From Lactobacillus sp. ESL0677 (GTDB lineage: Bacteria; Bacillota; Bacilli; Lactobacillales; Lactobacillaceae): 64,000 bases of DNA. The stretch spans positions 496,001 to 560,000 of the forward strand of contig NZ_CP113946.1 in assembly GCF_029392875.1 (NCBI RefSeq), given 5' to 3'. Each line of letters opens with the position of its first letter. The stretch's first letter is position 1. A model generated the notes under the pieces. That model was not told the origin of the DNA and did no database searches. It saw only the letters and a list, made by a program, of their open reading frames with translations. Positions 34,098-43,363 of this stretch are shown in pieces. The translations under genes and the position numbers were made by a program.

Positions 34098-35291
34098 TTA
34101 TTTGCAATTAGCCTTTAATGCAATAGCAATGATGGATACTAAAAGTACTGCAAGAATAGCAATGATGATGTCCGATCCTAGTGCTAAGTAAATACTTGAT
34201 TTGGAAAGCTGTCCAGAAATAATTGGGACTGAAATTGAAGCTAAACTACCAAAAAAGTAGTAAAGACTTGTCATTAATCCTCTGCGTTTAGGGTGAAGAT
34301 TCATTAAAACAGTTAAGCCGAGTTGCATAGCACCACCTGCGGAACCAAATCCAAATACTAGACAAGCTAAATTAACAATCGTTGCTTGTTTACTGATTAA
34401 AATTACCGCCAAGGCTACAAATGCTAAGCTGTTACAGATAACTAACAACTTCGTATTGCTTGCCTTTTTACGAGATAATATATAAAGCAAAATAACGCCG
34501 AGCATCGAACCAATACTGTAAGAAGACATTAAACCGTGACTAATAATATTTGAGTAATGCAAAATTTGGGTACCGTAAATACTGATCCACTGGGTAAACC
34601 AGATCATTAACGCCATAGAAACATAACCGTAGATACATAGTAAAACGGTTAAAAAAGAGTTTGCATTCTTTGTTATATCTGAAATTTTTTCGGTTTCTTG
34701 AGCTTCTTCAACATGCATGTTTGGAAAATGAATTGGTAAAAGTAAAAGGAAATTTAGAAAAATCAACAATCCCATAATAACAAATGACCAACCATACCAT
34801 AAATTTGTCTGTTGTAGTAAAGATACAATTAGGGGCAGTGTGAATTCGCCAATTGAAGCAAATCCTTTTATTAAAATGGTCGCATATCCCTCACCGTGAT
34901 TAATTTCAACTAAAGTTGTATAAGTTCCGGCATCAAGTAAGGAGTTTCCTAATCCTGTTAAGGTAGTTATACAATATAGTACGATTAGGTTGGGTGCGAG
35001 AATGATTCCCCAAGCAAAGACAAAATAGCATAGCATCCCACTAATAATTGTGGTTTTGCGTGGAAAGCGATCGGAGAGATAGGCAGTGAGAAGATAACCA
35101 ACTAAGCGACCAATCCCCGTTCCTGATGTGATAAAAGAAATCTGGGCAATTGTTGTATTAAAAGTTTGACTTAAACTTGCCATGTTTTGTGCGATAATAA
35201 TCAAACTGAATCCATGAACTAAATAATTTAGGTATAAGCTTGTAGTTAATCGTATACGCTTCTTAGTTGGCAATGCAATAGTAGTTTCCAT
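34098..35291 (-). CDS. MFS transporter
   Basis: 397 residues, 12 predicted helices with a charged central loop (~residues 200-215). Motif A appears as AYLSDRFPRKTT between helices 2 and 3. It begins with TTSLYLNYLVHGFSLIIIAQNM, which resembles the start of the carrier at 28352 (SVYLNYAVVGAATIFISQY), so the two are probably paralogues. GGAGG precedes the ATG. It may belong to the same physiological locus. Substrate unknown. Confidence 0.83.
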   Translation of the reverse strand: METTIALPTKKRIRLTTSLYLNYLVHGFSLIIIAQNMASLSQTFNTTIAQISFITSGTGIGRLVGYLLTAYLSDRFPRKTTIISGMLCYFVFAWGIILAPNLIVLYCITTLTGLGNSLLDAGTYTTLVEINHGEGYATILIKGFASIGEFTLPLIVSLLQQTNLWYGWSFVIMGLLIFLNFLLLLPIHFPNMHVEEAQETEKISDITKNANSFLTVLLCIYGYVSMALMIWFTQWISIYGTQILHYSNIISHGLMSSYSIGSMLGVILLYILSRKKASNTKLLVICNSLAFVALAVILISKQATIVNLACLVFGFGSAGGAMQLGLTVLMNLHPKRRGLMTSLYYFFGSLASISVPIISGQLSKSSIYLALGSDIIIAILAVLLVSIIAIALKANCK

Positions 35292-35466
35292 GTAGCCTCC
35301 TATTTAAATTAATAATTTGTGATATATGTTGCATAATCTTTATTATTAATTAGTTTCAAAAATAGGTAAAATTGTTTTTTTTAATACAATTTGAATAAAA
35401 AATGATTTGGCAAAATAGGAGTCGTAAGATTCTTGTAGCAACTGATTTTTAAAATTTTAAAAACAA

Positions 35467-35502
35467 AAAAGTCAAAAACTCACTCAAGAATTTTTGACTT
35501 TT
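35467..35502. terminator. Bidirectional terminator
   Basis: AAAAGTCAAAAA and TTTTTGACTTTT pair around a 12-base loop. On the minus strand it follows the GtrA-like gene. Confidence 0.8.
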
Positions 35503-35989
35503 ATTTATTATTTTTATGCTTTTGCATTCGCTGTTTAGCTCTCTGCATCATCGTTGTTTCCTGTGCTTGGAAAACCGACCGGGTAGTTAGGTAATTGAAA
35601 ATCCCGACTAATACTTGATCAATAATTTTAACTGGTAAAGCATTAAGGTGTAACCACGAAATCCCAACGGACATAATCATTTGGTCAGGAATCAAACTAA
35701 TAATTCGATAGGTAAAAAAGACGATTAGCTTGTGCCAAGTTGAATGATACTGGTCGACATTATTAATAAAGACGGCCTTCTGGTTGAAGAAGTAAGAAGC
35801 CAGATTAGAAATTACAAACGCAATAATGTTAGAAAAGAAAACTGCTCCGCGCCACCATTTGTGCAGGACCATAAAGACAACTGTATTAATTAATGCGGCA
35901 ATAAACCCAAAAACCATGTAAACAAATAGATTGCGGTGGCGTTTAACAAACTTAATGGGATGACGCCATGGATTAATCCTATTAGCCAT
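35501..35989 (-). CDS. GtrA/GtcA-family membrane protein
   Basis: 162 residues with four membrane helices. LFVYMVFGFIAALINTVVF and LASYFFNQKAVFIN match the GtrA family, small flippase-like proteins used in attaching sugars to teichoic acids or other surface polymers. The C-terminus is basic (QRMQKHKNNK). The start overlaps the flavodoxin stop by 8 bases, so both are translated from one transcript. Confidence 0.87.
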   Translation of the reverse strand: MANRINPWRHPIKFVKRHRNLFVYMVFGFIAALINTVVFMVLHKWWRGAVFFSNIIAFVISNLASYFFNQKAVFINNVDQYHSTWHKLIVFFTYRIISLIPDQMIMSVGISWLHLNALPVKIIDQVLVGIFNYLTTRSVFQAQETTMMQRAKQRMQKHKNNK

Positions 35990-36428
35990 TTAACCGATCA
36001 GCCATTTCCTCTGCAGCTTTATCGATTGCAGCGATTGCATCATCGTCTGGTGCATTTTCAATCGTTACTGGTGCGACAACTTCTTCAGCGCCAACTTGTT
36101 TGAACATTTTTTCAAAGTCAAAAACATTCTCACAAAAATGGTCGTTATAGGTCTTGTCACCGCTGCCCATTACTGCAAAATATTTGCCGCTTAAATCTAG
36201 CTCTTTTAGTTGTTCATAAAAGTCGGCAACATCGTCAGTCATCTTGCCCTCACCATAAGTGTAGGTCACAAAAATGCACAAGTCGCTTGCCAAGTAGTCG
36301 CTAGCGTCCGTGAACTCGGCCTCGCTAGTCTCTACATCAAAATCATAATCTTGCAGATCTTCTTCTAAAATCTCTGCCATATCTGCATCATTGCCAGTCA
36401 TACTAGCGTAGACAATCCTTGCCTTCAT
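35982..36428 (-). CDS. Flavodoxin
   Basis: 148 residues from ATG 36428. The FMN phosphate loop reads YASMTGNDADMAE, and VTYTYGEGKMTDD and MGSGDKTYNDHFCE supply the two flavin-contacting loops. Acidic overall. It carries single electrons between redox enzymes. An alternative ATG at 36437 adds three residues but lies one base from the AAAGG site, so I prefer the inner start. Confidence 0.92.
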   Translation of the reverse strand: MKARIVYASMTGNDADMAEILEEDLQDYDFDVETSEAEFTDASDYLASDLCIFVTYTYGEGKMTDDVADFYEQLKELDLSGKYFAVMGSGDKTYNDHFCENVFDFEKMFKQVGAEEVVAPVTIENAPDDDAIAAIDKAAEEMADRLNG

Positions 36429-36561
36429 GCTGTTCATACCTTTCCTATTTAGTTCATCATATTATTATACATAATTTAGGCAGATTGATGAAATTCTTTA
36501 GTAAACTTTTAAAAAACGCTATAATGTAAGCAAAGATAATTTTTAAGAGGAGAGTTTAGTT

Positions 36562-37389
36562 TTGATTACAATTAAATCCGTTCGGGAACTTAAAGGGATG
36601 CAGGCTTCAGGTCGATTACTGGCATCAATGTTTGAAGGCTTGCGTGATGTGATTAAGCCGGGAATTACGACTTGGGATATTGAAGAATTTTGTCAAGAAT
36701 TTGTTAAGAGTCGTGGTGGGCGCTTATCTGAACAAGGATTTGAAGGCTATAAGTATGGTACCTGTATTTCGGTAAATGACCAGATTGCTCACGCAACACC
36801 GCGTAAAGATACGGTTTTAAATGAGGGAGACCTTGTTAAAGTTGATGTTACCTGCAATCTCAATGGCTTTGAGACTGATTCGTGTACCACATATCCAGTT
36901 GGCCAAATTTCGGATGCTGACCGCGACTTGATGGAAACAACCAAGAAGGCGATGTATCTAGGGATTGACCAAGCAATTTTGGGCAATCGGATTGGTGACA
37001 TCGGCGCAGTAATTCAACATTTTGTTGAAGATGAACACGGCTACGGCGATGTTAAAGAATTAGTTGGTCACGGCATCCAGCCAAGTATCCATGAAGATCC
37101 AGAAGTACCACATTGGGGCAAGGCTGGTCATGGTTTGCGTTTGCGTGAGGGTATGACAATTACGGTTGAGCCAATGGTTGAAGCTGGCGGCGACTGGCGC
37201 ATTGAGCAAAAGTCAGTTAGTGATCCTAATGATGATTGGGTTTATTACGCTACACCAGATGGTTCAAAGTCAGCACAGTTTGAGCATACTTTTGCCATTA
37301 CCAAAGATGGTCCTAAGATTTTAACTTTGCAAAAGCCTTATGACGGTTACGAAAAATATCTGCCGCATTTTGACGAAATGGATGATTAA
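36562..37389 (+). CDS. map: Methionine aminopeptidase, type I
   Basis: 275 residues, TTG start with AGAGGAGAG upstream. The pita-bread fold ligands are visible: VKVDVTCNLNGFETDS (two Asp), GHGIQPSIHEDP (His), TVEPMVE (Glu) and FEHTFAIT (Glu). It removes the initiator methionine from nascent proteins. It lacks an N-terminal extension. Seven bases separate it from the YihY gene, with which it probably forms an operon. Confidence 0.95.
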   Translation: MITIKSVRELKGMQASGRLLASMFEGLRDVIKPGITTWDIEEFCQEFVKSRGGRLSEQGFEGYKYGTCISVNDQIAHATPRKDTVLNEGDLVKVDVTCNLNGFETDSCTTYPVGQISDADRDLMETTKKAMYLGIDQAILGNRIGDIGAVIQHFVEDEHGYGDVKELVGHGIQPSIHEDPEVPHWGKAGHGLRLREGMTITVEPMVEAGGDWRIEQKSVSDPNDDWVYYATPDGSKSAQFEHTFAITKDGPKILTLQKPYDGYEKYLPHFDEMDD

Positions 37390-37395
37390 GGTTGC

Positions 37396-38313
37396 ATGAA
37401 TAAAAGAAAAGAGGCAGCACCAAATCGTGTTGCCCTATTTTATAAGACACTATCACTTAAATTCTCGCAAGGTGAAGTGTTAACCAGCGCGATTGTCATT
37501 GCTTATTATGTTTTGTTTTCAATATTTCCATTAATTATTATTATCGGAAACATTTTGCCACTGTTTCATATTAATACGACACCAATTGCCAGTTATCTTG
37601 ACCTGATTTTTCCAGATCGGATAGCTAAATTTATTATGCCGATTATTAACTCACTGTTAAAGCGTAAGTCGACCGGCTATATTTCGTTTGGTATTATTTT
37701 GGCCTTATGGTCGGTTTCGTCATTAGTCAACGCGATTCGAATTGGGATGAATCGTGTTTATGGCGTGCGTATGACGGAATTAAAGCAGAAGTGGCAGATA
37801 ACGGTGTGGACACGGTCAATCACTATTTTATTAACTAATTTAATGATTGTTATTTTTACTTTGCTAAGTTTAACCTTGATTTTTGGGCAGCAGGTGTTGG
37901 AATTTTTACGGCCAATTTTTTCGATTTCAGTTGGTGAAATCGAAAAAATCTTCAGTTACCGTTATCCAGTTGTTGGTATTATTTTGCTTGGTGCGTTATT
38001 TTATTTAAATTACGTTCTACCTAATGTTAAGCTGAAAAAGCGAGTAATTTGGCCAGGTGTCTTTACGACCTTAGTGGGCTGGCTGCTACTATCTTATTTG
38101 TTTAGTTTTTACCTTCATCATTTTCACATTAGTTGGGAAAATTATGGCATCATTGGTACTTTTATTATTTTCATGTTATGGCTTAACATTTCTTCTATTT
38201 TGTTATTGTTTGGTACTTGTGTTAATGCAGCGATTGTTTCACTTCGTGTTGGTAAAGTGCAATATTCTGTTGGTCATTTAGCAGAGTATATTCAAAGAAA
38301 GCGCCGCCAATAA
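37396..38313 (+). CDS. YihY/BrkB-family membrane protein
   Basis: 305 residues with six membrane segments. Family signatures are TSAIVIAYYVLFSIFPL, SVSSLVNAIRIGMNRVYG and ENYGIIGTFIIFMLWLNIS. Members are conserved in firmicutes, formerly mis-called RNase BN; their function is not firmly known. AAGGTTGC precedes the ATG. The basic C-terminus (EYIQRKRRQ) is expected to be cytosolic. Confidence 0.9.
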   Translation: MNKRKEAAPNRVALFYKTLSLKFSQGEVLTSAIVIAYYVLFSIFPLIIIIGNILPLFHINTTPIASYLDLIFPDRIAKFIMPIINSLLKRKSTGYISFGIILALWSVSSLVNAIRIGMNRVYGVRMTELKQKWQITVWTRSITILLTNLMIVIFTLLSLTLIFGQQVLEFLRPIFSISVGEIEKIFSYRYPVVGIILLGALFYLNYVLPNVKLKKRVIWPGVFTTLVGWLLLSYLFSFYLHHFHISWENYGIIGTFIIFMLWLNISSILLLFGTCVNAAIVSLRVGKVQYSVGHLAEYIQRKRRQ

Positions 38314-38381
38314 AGTTGGCGCAATTGTGCAAAATCTGGTATATTGGATTTTAAAGTATGGATAAGAGAAAGCGTAAAAAT

Positions 38382-39281
38382 ATGAAAGTAAGGAAAGCTA
38401 TTATTCCGGCAGCGGGATTAGGGACGCGGTTTATGCCCGTGACTAAAGCAATGCCCAAGGAAATGCTGCCAATTGTTGATAAGCCGACGATTCAATTTAT
38501 TGTTGAGGAAGCTAAAAGTTCAGGAATTGAAGATATTTTAATTGTTACCGGTAAAAATAAACGGTCAATTGAAGATCACTTTGATTCTAATCCCGAGCTT
38601 GAGCAAAATCTGCAAGAAACAGGGAAAACCAATTTGCTGAAGATGTCGCGGGAAATTACGCAACTAGGGATTAATATCTACTATACCAGGCAGCCACATC
38701 CCTTAGGCTTAGGGGATGCCATTGCCCGCGGACGCAGCTTTGTTGGGGATGAGCCGTTTGTTGTTATGCTGGGTGACGACTTGATGTTGGACAAAGTGCC
38801 GCTAACTCAGCAACTAATCAACCGTTATAACAAGACCCATGCGTCAACAATTGCCGTCATGCCGGTGCCGCACAAGGAAGTTTCTAAGTATGGTGTCATT
38901 GAACCAGATAATGAAATTGTGCCGGGGTTAATTAATGTTAAGTCTTTCGTAGAAAAGCCAGATGTTGATAAAGCACCCAGTGACTACGCCATTATTGGTC
39001 GCTACTTACTAACGCCAGAAATTTTTGATATTTTGGCTAACCAAAAACCGGGACGTGGTGGCGAAATTCAACTGACTGATGCCATTGATACAATGAATAA
39101 GACCCAGCGTGTTTTTGCTCATGTGTTTACGGGTGAACGTCACGATGTGGGCAATAAGGAAAGTTACCTTGAAACTTCCATTGAATATGGCCTTAATCAT
39201 CCTGAAATTAAAGATGATCTGCGCAAGTATATTATTAATTTGGGCCACAAGTTAGAGACTCAAGATAAGAAAAAGAAATAA
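38382..39281 (+). CDS. galU: UTP-glucose-1-phosphate uridylyltransferase
   Basis: 299 residues starting [17 protein letters not shown], the nucleotide-binding motif; [31 protein letters not shown] and VEKP follow. It makes UDP-glucose for glycolipids, teichoic acid decoration and exopolysaccharide. ATG 38382 is preferred over ATG 38358, because GAGAAAG precedes it and the family starts here. Ended by a terminator. Confidence 0.94.
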   Translation: MKVRKAIIPAAGLGTRFMPVTKAMPKEMLPIVDKPTIQFIVEEAKSSGIEDILIVTGKNKRSIEDHFDSNPELEQNLQETGKTNLLKMSREITQLGINIYYTRQPHPLGLGDAIARGRSFVGDEPFVVMLGDDLMLDKVPLTQQLINRYNKTHASTIAVMPVPHKEVSKYGVIEPDNEIVPGLINVKSFVEKPDVDKAPSDYAIIGRYLLTPEIFDILANQKPGRGGEIQLTDAIDTMNKTQRVFAHVFTGERHDVGNKESYLETSIEYGLNHPEIKDDLRKYIINLGHKLETQDKKKK

Positions 39282-39294
39282 GTAATATGATTTT

Positions 39295-39334
39295 AAAGCA
39301 TTTTAGACGTTTTGTTTAAAATGCTTTTATTTTT
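39295..39334 (+). terminator. Terminator after galU
   Basis: AAAGCATTTTA and TAAAATGCTTT pair around an 11-base loop, then a T-rich tail. Confidence 0.85.
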
Positions 39335-39447
39335 CAACTTTATAAACAGGACTTTAAACTTTTTCTTAACCTCATCCAAACTCCTAGGTAAACATGCCAA
39401 AATCCGCTAAGATTTGGAAGTGAATCTGGTAGTAGGAGAATTTATTA

Positions 39448-40599
39448 ATGAAAGACATTTTTGTTGTTGCTGCTAAAAGGACACCCTTTGGTCGTTATCG
39501 CGGGCAATGGGCTGACCAAAACGCGGTTGACCTAGGCCAACTGGTTCTTACTGAAACTTTGCGCAGTATTGGCGTTGAGTCTAGTGAACTTGACGCTTTA
39601 TTTATGGGCAACGTCTTGGGGAGCGGCTTGGGCCAAAACATGGCCCGACAAGTGGCGATCAATGCTGGCATGAAAACAACCAGCAGTAGCGTAACTATTA
39701 ATGAAGTCTGCGGGTCAAGTTTAAAGGCGTTGCGCTTAGCTCAAGGCCAAATGGAGCTCGGCGACTTTGATTTTGTTGCTGTTGGTGGTAGTGAAAGCAT
39801 GACTAACGCAGTTTATTACAATGAGGTTCGTAATCAGCCGGCAGAAAATAGTATCATGATGTCCGACGGCTTGACCGATGCTTTTTCCGGACAACTGATG
39901 GGAGTGACAGCGGAAAATGTTGCTGAAAAGTACCACATTTCACGCCAAGAAATGGACAGTTACAGCTTGCAGTCACATCAAAAAGCCGCACAAGCTGTTA
40001 AAGAGGGCTATTTTGCTTCCGAAATGATTTCGCTTAGCATTGATGGTCGCCGAATTAGCCAAGATGAAAATATTCGGTCTGATACCAATATGGCAGCATT
40101 AGCTAAACTATCTCCTGCGTTTGTTGCAGATGGTCAAGTGACTGCGGGTAATTCTTCGCCGCTCAGTGATGGTGCAAGCATGGTGCTTTTAGCAACTGCT
40201 ACAAAAGTAAAGGAGTTGGGACTCAAGCCACTAGCACGTCTTGGGACATTTGTGGAATCTGGCATTGACCCAGCTTATATGGGTTTTGCACCGTATTATG
40301 CTGTGCAAAAGTTGTTAAGAAGAACAGATCACAAGATTACCGATTATGACGTGGTGGAAGTTAACGAGGCATTTGCGGCGCCAAGTGTTGCTCTTGCGCA
40401 TGCTTTAGCAATTCCACAGTCGCACCTAAATATTTTTGGTGGGGCAATTGCATTGGGGCATCCCTTAGCAGCCACGGGCACAAGGCTAGTAGCGACAGCA
40501 ATTAATGCACTAAATCACGTTAATGGCAATCGCGCCTTGGTCACGTTGTGTATTGGTGGCGGGCAAGCAATTGCCTGCGAATTAATTAGGATGGAATAG
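39448..40599 (+). CDS. Acetyl-CoA C-acetyltransferase (thiolase), mevalonate pathway step 1
   Basis: 383 residues. Nucleophile Cys88 in NEVCGSSLKAL, VNEAFAAPS, GGAIALGHPLAATGTR and LCIGGGQAIA are the thiolase signatures. It condenses two acetyl-CoA to acetoacetyl-CoA. The stop is immediately followed by the HMG-CoA reductase start. With the next two genes it makes the upper mevalonate operon for isoprenoids (undecaprenyl phosphate carriers). TAGGAG precedes the ATG. Confidence 0.94.
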   Translation: MKDIFVVAAKRTPFGRYRGQWADQNAVDLGQLVLTETLRSIGVESSELDALFMGNVLGSGLGQNMARQVAINAGMKTTSSSVTINEVCGSSLKALRLAQGQMELGDFDFVAVGGSESMTNAVYYNEVRNQPAENSIMMSDGLTDAFSGQLMGVTAENVAEKYHISRQEMDSYSLQSHQKAAQAVKEGYFASEMISLSIDGRRISQDENIRSDTNMAALAKLSPAFVADGQVTAGNSSPLSDGASMVLLATATKVKELGLKPLARLGTFVESGIDPAYMGFAPYYAVQKLLRRTDHKITDYDVVEVNEAFAAPSVALAHALAIPQSHLNIFGGAIALGHPLAATGTRLVATAINALNHVNGNRALVTLCIGGGQAIACELIRME

Positions 40600-41811
40600 A
40601 TGAAGTTTTATCAATTAACGCCAGAAGAGCGGCGAGCTCTGCTCACAAAGCAGGGGATAAAATTAGATGCAATTGACCCAGCAACATTGCATCAGCTTGA
40701 CCAATTGAGTGAAAATGTCGTGGGACAATTACGCTTACCAGTAGGATTGGTCCCAAATTTGCTGGTTAATGGCCAGCGCTATTGGGTGCCGATGGCAACA
40801 GAAGAACCCTCAGTTGTGGCAGCTGCTAATCATGGCGCTAATATTTTTAGTAAAAATGGTGGTGTCACTGCTCAAAGTGATCGGCAAGGGCTAGATGGTC
40901 AAATTATTTTGCAAAGTACGAGTGATTTTGAACCAACTGCCTTGCGGACATTATTTCCCCAACTAATTGAACAAGCTAATCATGAATTTGCCAGCTTGGT
41001 TAAGTACGGCGGTGGCGTAAAACGGATTGAGATGCGGCAAAAAGCTGAATTGATCTACTTGAAAGTACTAGTTGACCCAGCCGAAGCAATGGGCGCCAAT
41101 AAGGTTAATTCAATTTTGGAATTTTTGGCTATAAAAATGGAAAAATTGCCGGGAATTAAGGCAAAATTGTTTGCGATTTTATCAAATTATCCGAGTCAAT
41201 TAACAACTGTGCGAGTTAAGTTAATGGTAAATACAATTGGCGGGCTGGCGGTTGCTAACAGGATTGCATTATTAAGTAAGATTGGGCAAACCGATGTGTA
41301 CCGTGCTGTGACTAACAATAAGGGTATCATGAATGGCGTTCATGCTGCGCTTATTGCAACGGGCAATGATTCGCGTGCTGTTGATGCTGCATGTGGTGTG
41401 CTAGCTAGTCAATCGGGGCAATATGCTAGCTTAAGTAAGTGGTATGTGCAGGGTGATAATTTATGCGGTGAATTAACTTTACCATTAGCAATTGGTACAG
41501 TTGGCGGCTCAATTACGGCCCGCTCTGATGTGCGTCAGAATTATCGTATTTTAGGAAAAAAGATTACAACGGCAGAACTAGCTAATGTGATTGCAACAAT
41601 TGGTCTAGCTAATAATTTGGCTGCCTTGCTGGCGATTTCAACCGATGGTATCCAAAAGGGACACATGAAACTGCAGTCACGTAATTTAGTTGCGAATTTA
41701 TCCGCAACAACTCAAGAAAAAGAGCAAGTCTTGCAGTTATTAACGCAAAATCGTGAGTATTCACAGGCCGCAGCCGTTAAATTTTTACAACAAGTTAGAG
41801 AAAAGGAATAG
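40600..41811 (+). CDS. mvaA: Hydroxymethylglutaryl-CoA reductase, class II
   Basis: 403 residues. Catalytic segments: ATEEPSVVAAANHGA (Glu), NNKGIMNGV (Lys), TGNDSRAVDAACG (Asp) and KGHMKLQSR (His), the arrangement of class II bacterial enzymes. It reduces HMG-CoA to mevalonate with NAD(P)H, and is the committed step of isoprenoid synthesis. It directly abuts the thiolase and lies 2 bases from the synthase gene. Confidence 0.95.
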   Translation: MKFYQLTPEERRALLTKQGIKLDAIDPATLHQLDQLSENVVGQLRLPVGLVPNLLVNGQRYWVPMATEEPSVVAAANHGANIFSKNGGVTAQSDRQGLDGQIILQSTSDFEPTALRTLFPQLIEQANHEFASLVKYGGGVKRIEMRQKAELIYLKVLVDPAEAMGANKVNSILEFLAIKMEKLPGIKAKLFAILSNYPSQLTTVRVKLMVNTIGGLAVANRIALLSKIGQTDVYRAVTNNKGIMNGVHAALIATGNDSRAVDAACGVLASQSGQYASLSKWYVQGDNLCGELTLPLAIGTVGGSITARSDVRQNYRILGKKITTAELANVIATIGLANNLAALLAISTDGIQKGHMKLQSRNLVANLSATTQEKEQVLQLLTQNREYSQAAAVKFLQQVREKE

Positions 41812-41813
41812 TA

Positions 41814-42974
41814 ATGCAAGTTGGAATTGACCAGATAGGATTTTATACACCCAATAAGTATGTGGATATGGTAGATTTGGCTCATGCGCGTAATGAAGAT
41901 GTTGATAAGTATTTAATCGGTATTGGTCAAAGTCAGATGAGTGTGGCCGACCAAACGCAAGATGCCGTTTCAATGGGGATTAATGCGACGCAATATCTAC
42001 CGCAAATTGATCGCGAGCAGGTTGGACTTCTGATTTTTGGAACCGAAAGTGGTGTGGATCAATCTAAGTCAGCTTCCTTATTTGTCAAAAGTGCCCTGAA
42101 CTTAGCACCTGAAGTGCGAACTTTCGAAGTGAAAGAAGCGTGCTTTGGCATGACGGCTGGTGTGATGATTGCCCGTGATTATGTTCGCCTGCATCCTTAC
42201 CACAGCGCGATTGTTATCGGTAGTGACTTAGCTCGTTACGGTATCGGCACTTCTGGGGAAGTGACGCAGGGTGCGGGCAGCGTGAGTTTGCTAATTAAGG
42301 CTAATCCGCGCATTTTGACTTTAAATGACGGTCACAGCGCCTTTAGTCAGGACGTTAACGACTTTTGGCGGCCCAATAATTCGGCGACGGCACTAGTTGA
42401 TGGTAAGTATTCCACGCAGGTTTACTTAGACTTCTTTCAAAGAACCTTTACTGATTATCAAAAACTAAAAAAGCTGCAAACAAGTGACTTTACGGCCCTG
42501 ATCTATCATTTGCCTTTTACCAAAATGGGCTTGAAGGCTAACCGGTTAGCAATTGCTGACCAAGATGAAGCAACAAGTGAGCTGCTGGCGACTAATTTTA
42601 CAACGGCTGCATGTTATGGCCGGGTGGTGGGAAATATCTACACAGCATCACTTTATTTAAGCTTGCTTAGTTTGCTGGAAAATAGCATTTTACCAGCTGA
42701 TGCCTTAATTGGTCTGTTCTCATATGGTTCTGGTGCCATGGGGGAATTCTTTTCAGGAAAAACAGTAGCAAATTATGAAAAAATGCTCAATCCTTCTGGA
42801 ACTAAAAAGCTGCTGCAGCGACGGCAAAAGTTAGCGATTCCAGAATATGAACGAATTTTTACCACGGCTCTTAGTGATCCAATTGATGGGACAACATTAA
42901 TTAGTGACGAGGAGGCAGGTTACTGGTATTTTGCAGGGACGAAAAACCGCATTCGCCAATACCGCCAAAAATAA
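41814..42974 (+). CDS. mvaS: Hydroxymethylglutaryl-CoA synthase
   Basis: 386 residues. Cys110 in VKEACFGMTAGVM is the acyl-accepting residue, Glu78 in FGTESGVDQSKSAS the general acid and His in IYHLPFTKMGLKA completes the triad. Condenses acetyl-CoA with acetoacetyl-CoA to HMG-CoA. Last gene of the operon, with a terminator right after it. Confidence 0.95.
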   Translation: MQVGIDQIGFYTPNKYVDMVDLAHARNEDVDKYLIGIGQSQMSVADQTQDAVSMGINATQYLPQIDREQVGLLIFGTESGVDQSKSASLFVKSALNLAPEVRTFEVKEACFGMTAGVMIARDYVRLHPYHSAIVIGSDLARYGIGTSGEVTQGAGSVSLLIKANPRILTLNDGHSAFSQDVNDFWRPNNSATALVDGKYSTQVYLDFFQRTFTDYQKLKKLQTSDFTALIYHLPFTKMGLKANRLAIADQDEATSELLATNFTTAACYGRVVGNIYTASLYLSLLSLLENSILPADALIGLFSYGSGAMGEFFSGKTVANYEKMLNPSGTKKLLQRRQKLAIPEYERIFTTALSDPIDGTTLISDEEAGYWYFAGTKNRIRQYRQK

Positions 42975-42976
42975 TA

Positions 42977-43006
42977 AAAGCAGGCTGAATTGACAGCCTG
43001 CTTTTT
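42977..43006. terminator. Terminator between convergent genes
   Basis: AAAGCAGGCTG and CAGCCTGCTTT pair around a 6-base loop; T run on the plus strand. Confidence 0.87.
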
Positions 43007-43289
43007 AAGTTAATCTAACTGAATTGGTCTCCAGTAAAATCTGGACGCCATAAAGCGGCAAACGTTTATTGCCATTTTGTACCCACAAAGGGATGCTGCG
43101 ACCATGCATGTGTTTAACCAAGTGGAAGATTTTGGCCTTAGTCATTGGTGTTTGCCCTGGATAGAGCAAACATTCGCTTGCCGTGATTTTTAGCCGAGCT
43201 AATGGCAGCACTTTTTGCTCAATTGTTAAATAAAAGGTTGTTTGCGCGTTTAAATCGTTGGTTAATTGCAGTAAATCTGTAAGTCTCAT
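43005..43289 (-). CDS. Conserved-looking hypothetical protein
   Basis: 94 residues from ATG 43289 (MRLTDLLQLTND); AGGT lies 10 bases upstream. No membrane segment or catalytic motif. The pattern LTIEQKVLPLARLKI looks like a small beta-rich domain. Not recognised. Its stop lies at the edge of the shared terminator. Confidence 0.7.
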   Translation of the reverse strand: MRLTDLLQLTNDLNAQTTFYLTIEQKVLPLARLKITASECLLYPGQTPMTKAKIFHLVKHMHGRSIPLWVQNGNKRLPLYGVQILLETNSVRLT

Positions 43290-43363
43290 TTTATTATACC
43301 TATGCAAAATTAAAATGTTATACTAATGATATTGTATTTTTGATAGAAAGTTGGCTTAACTCT

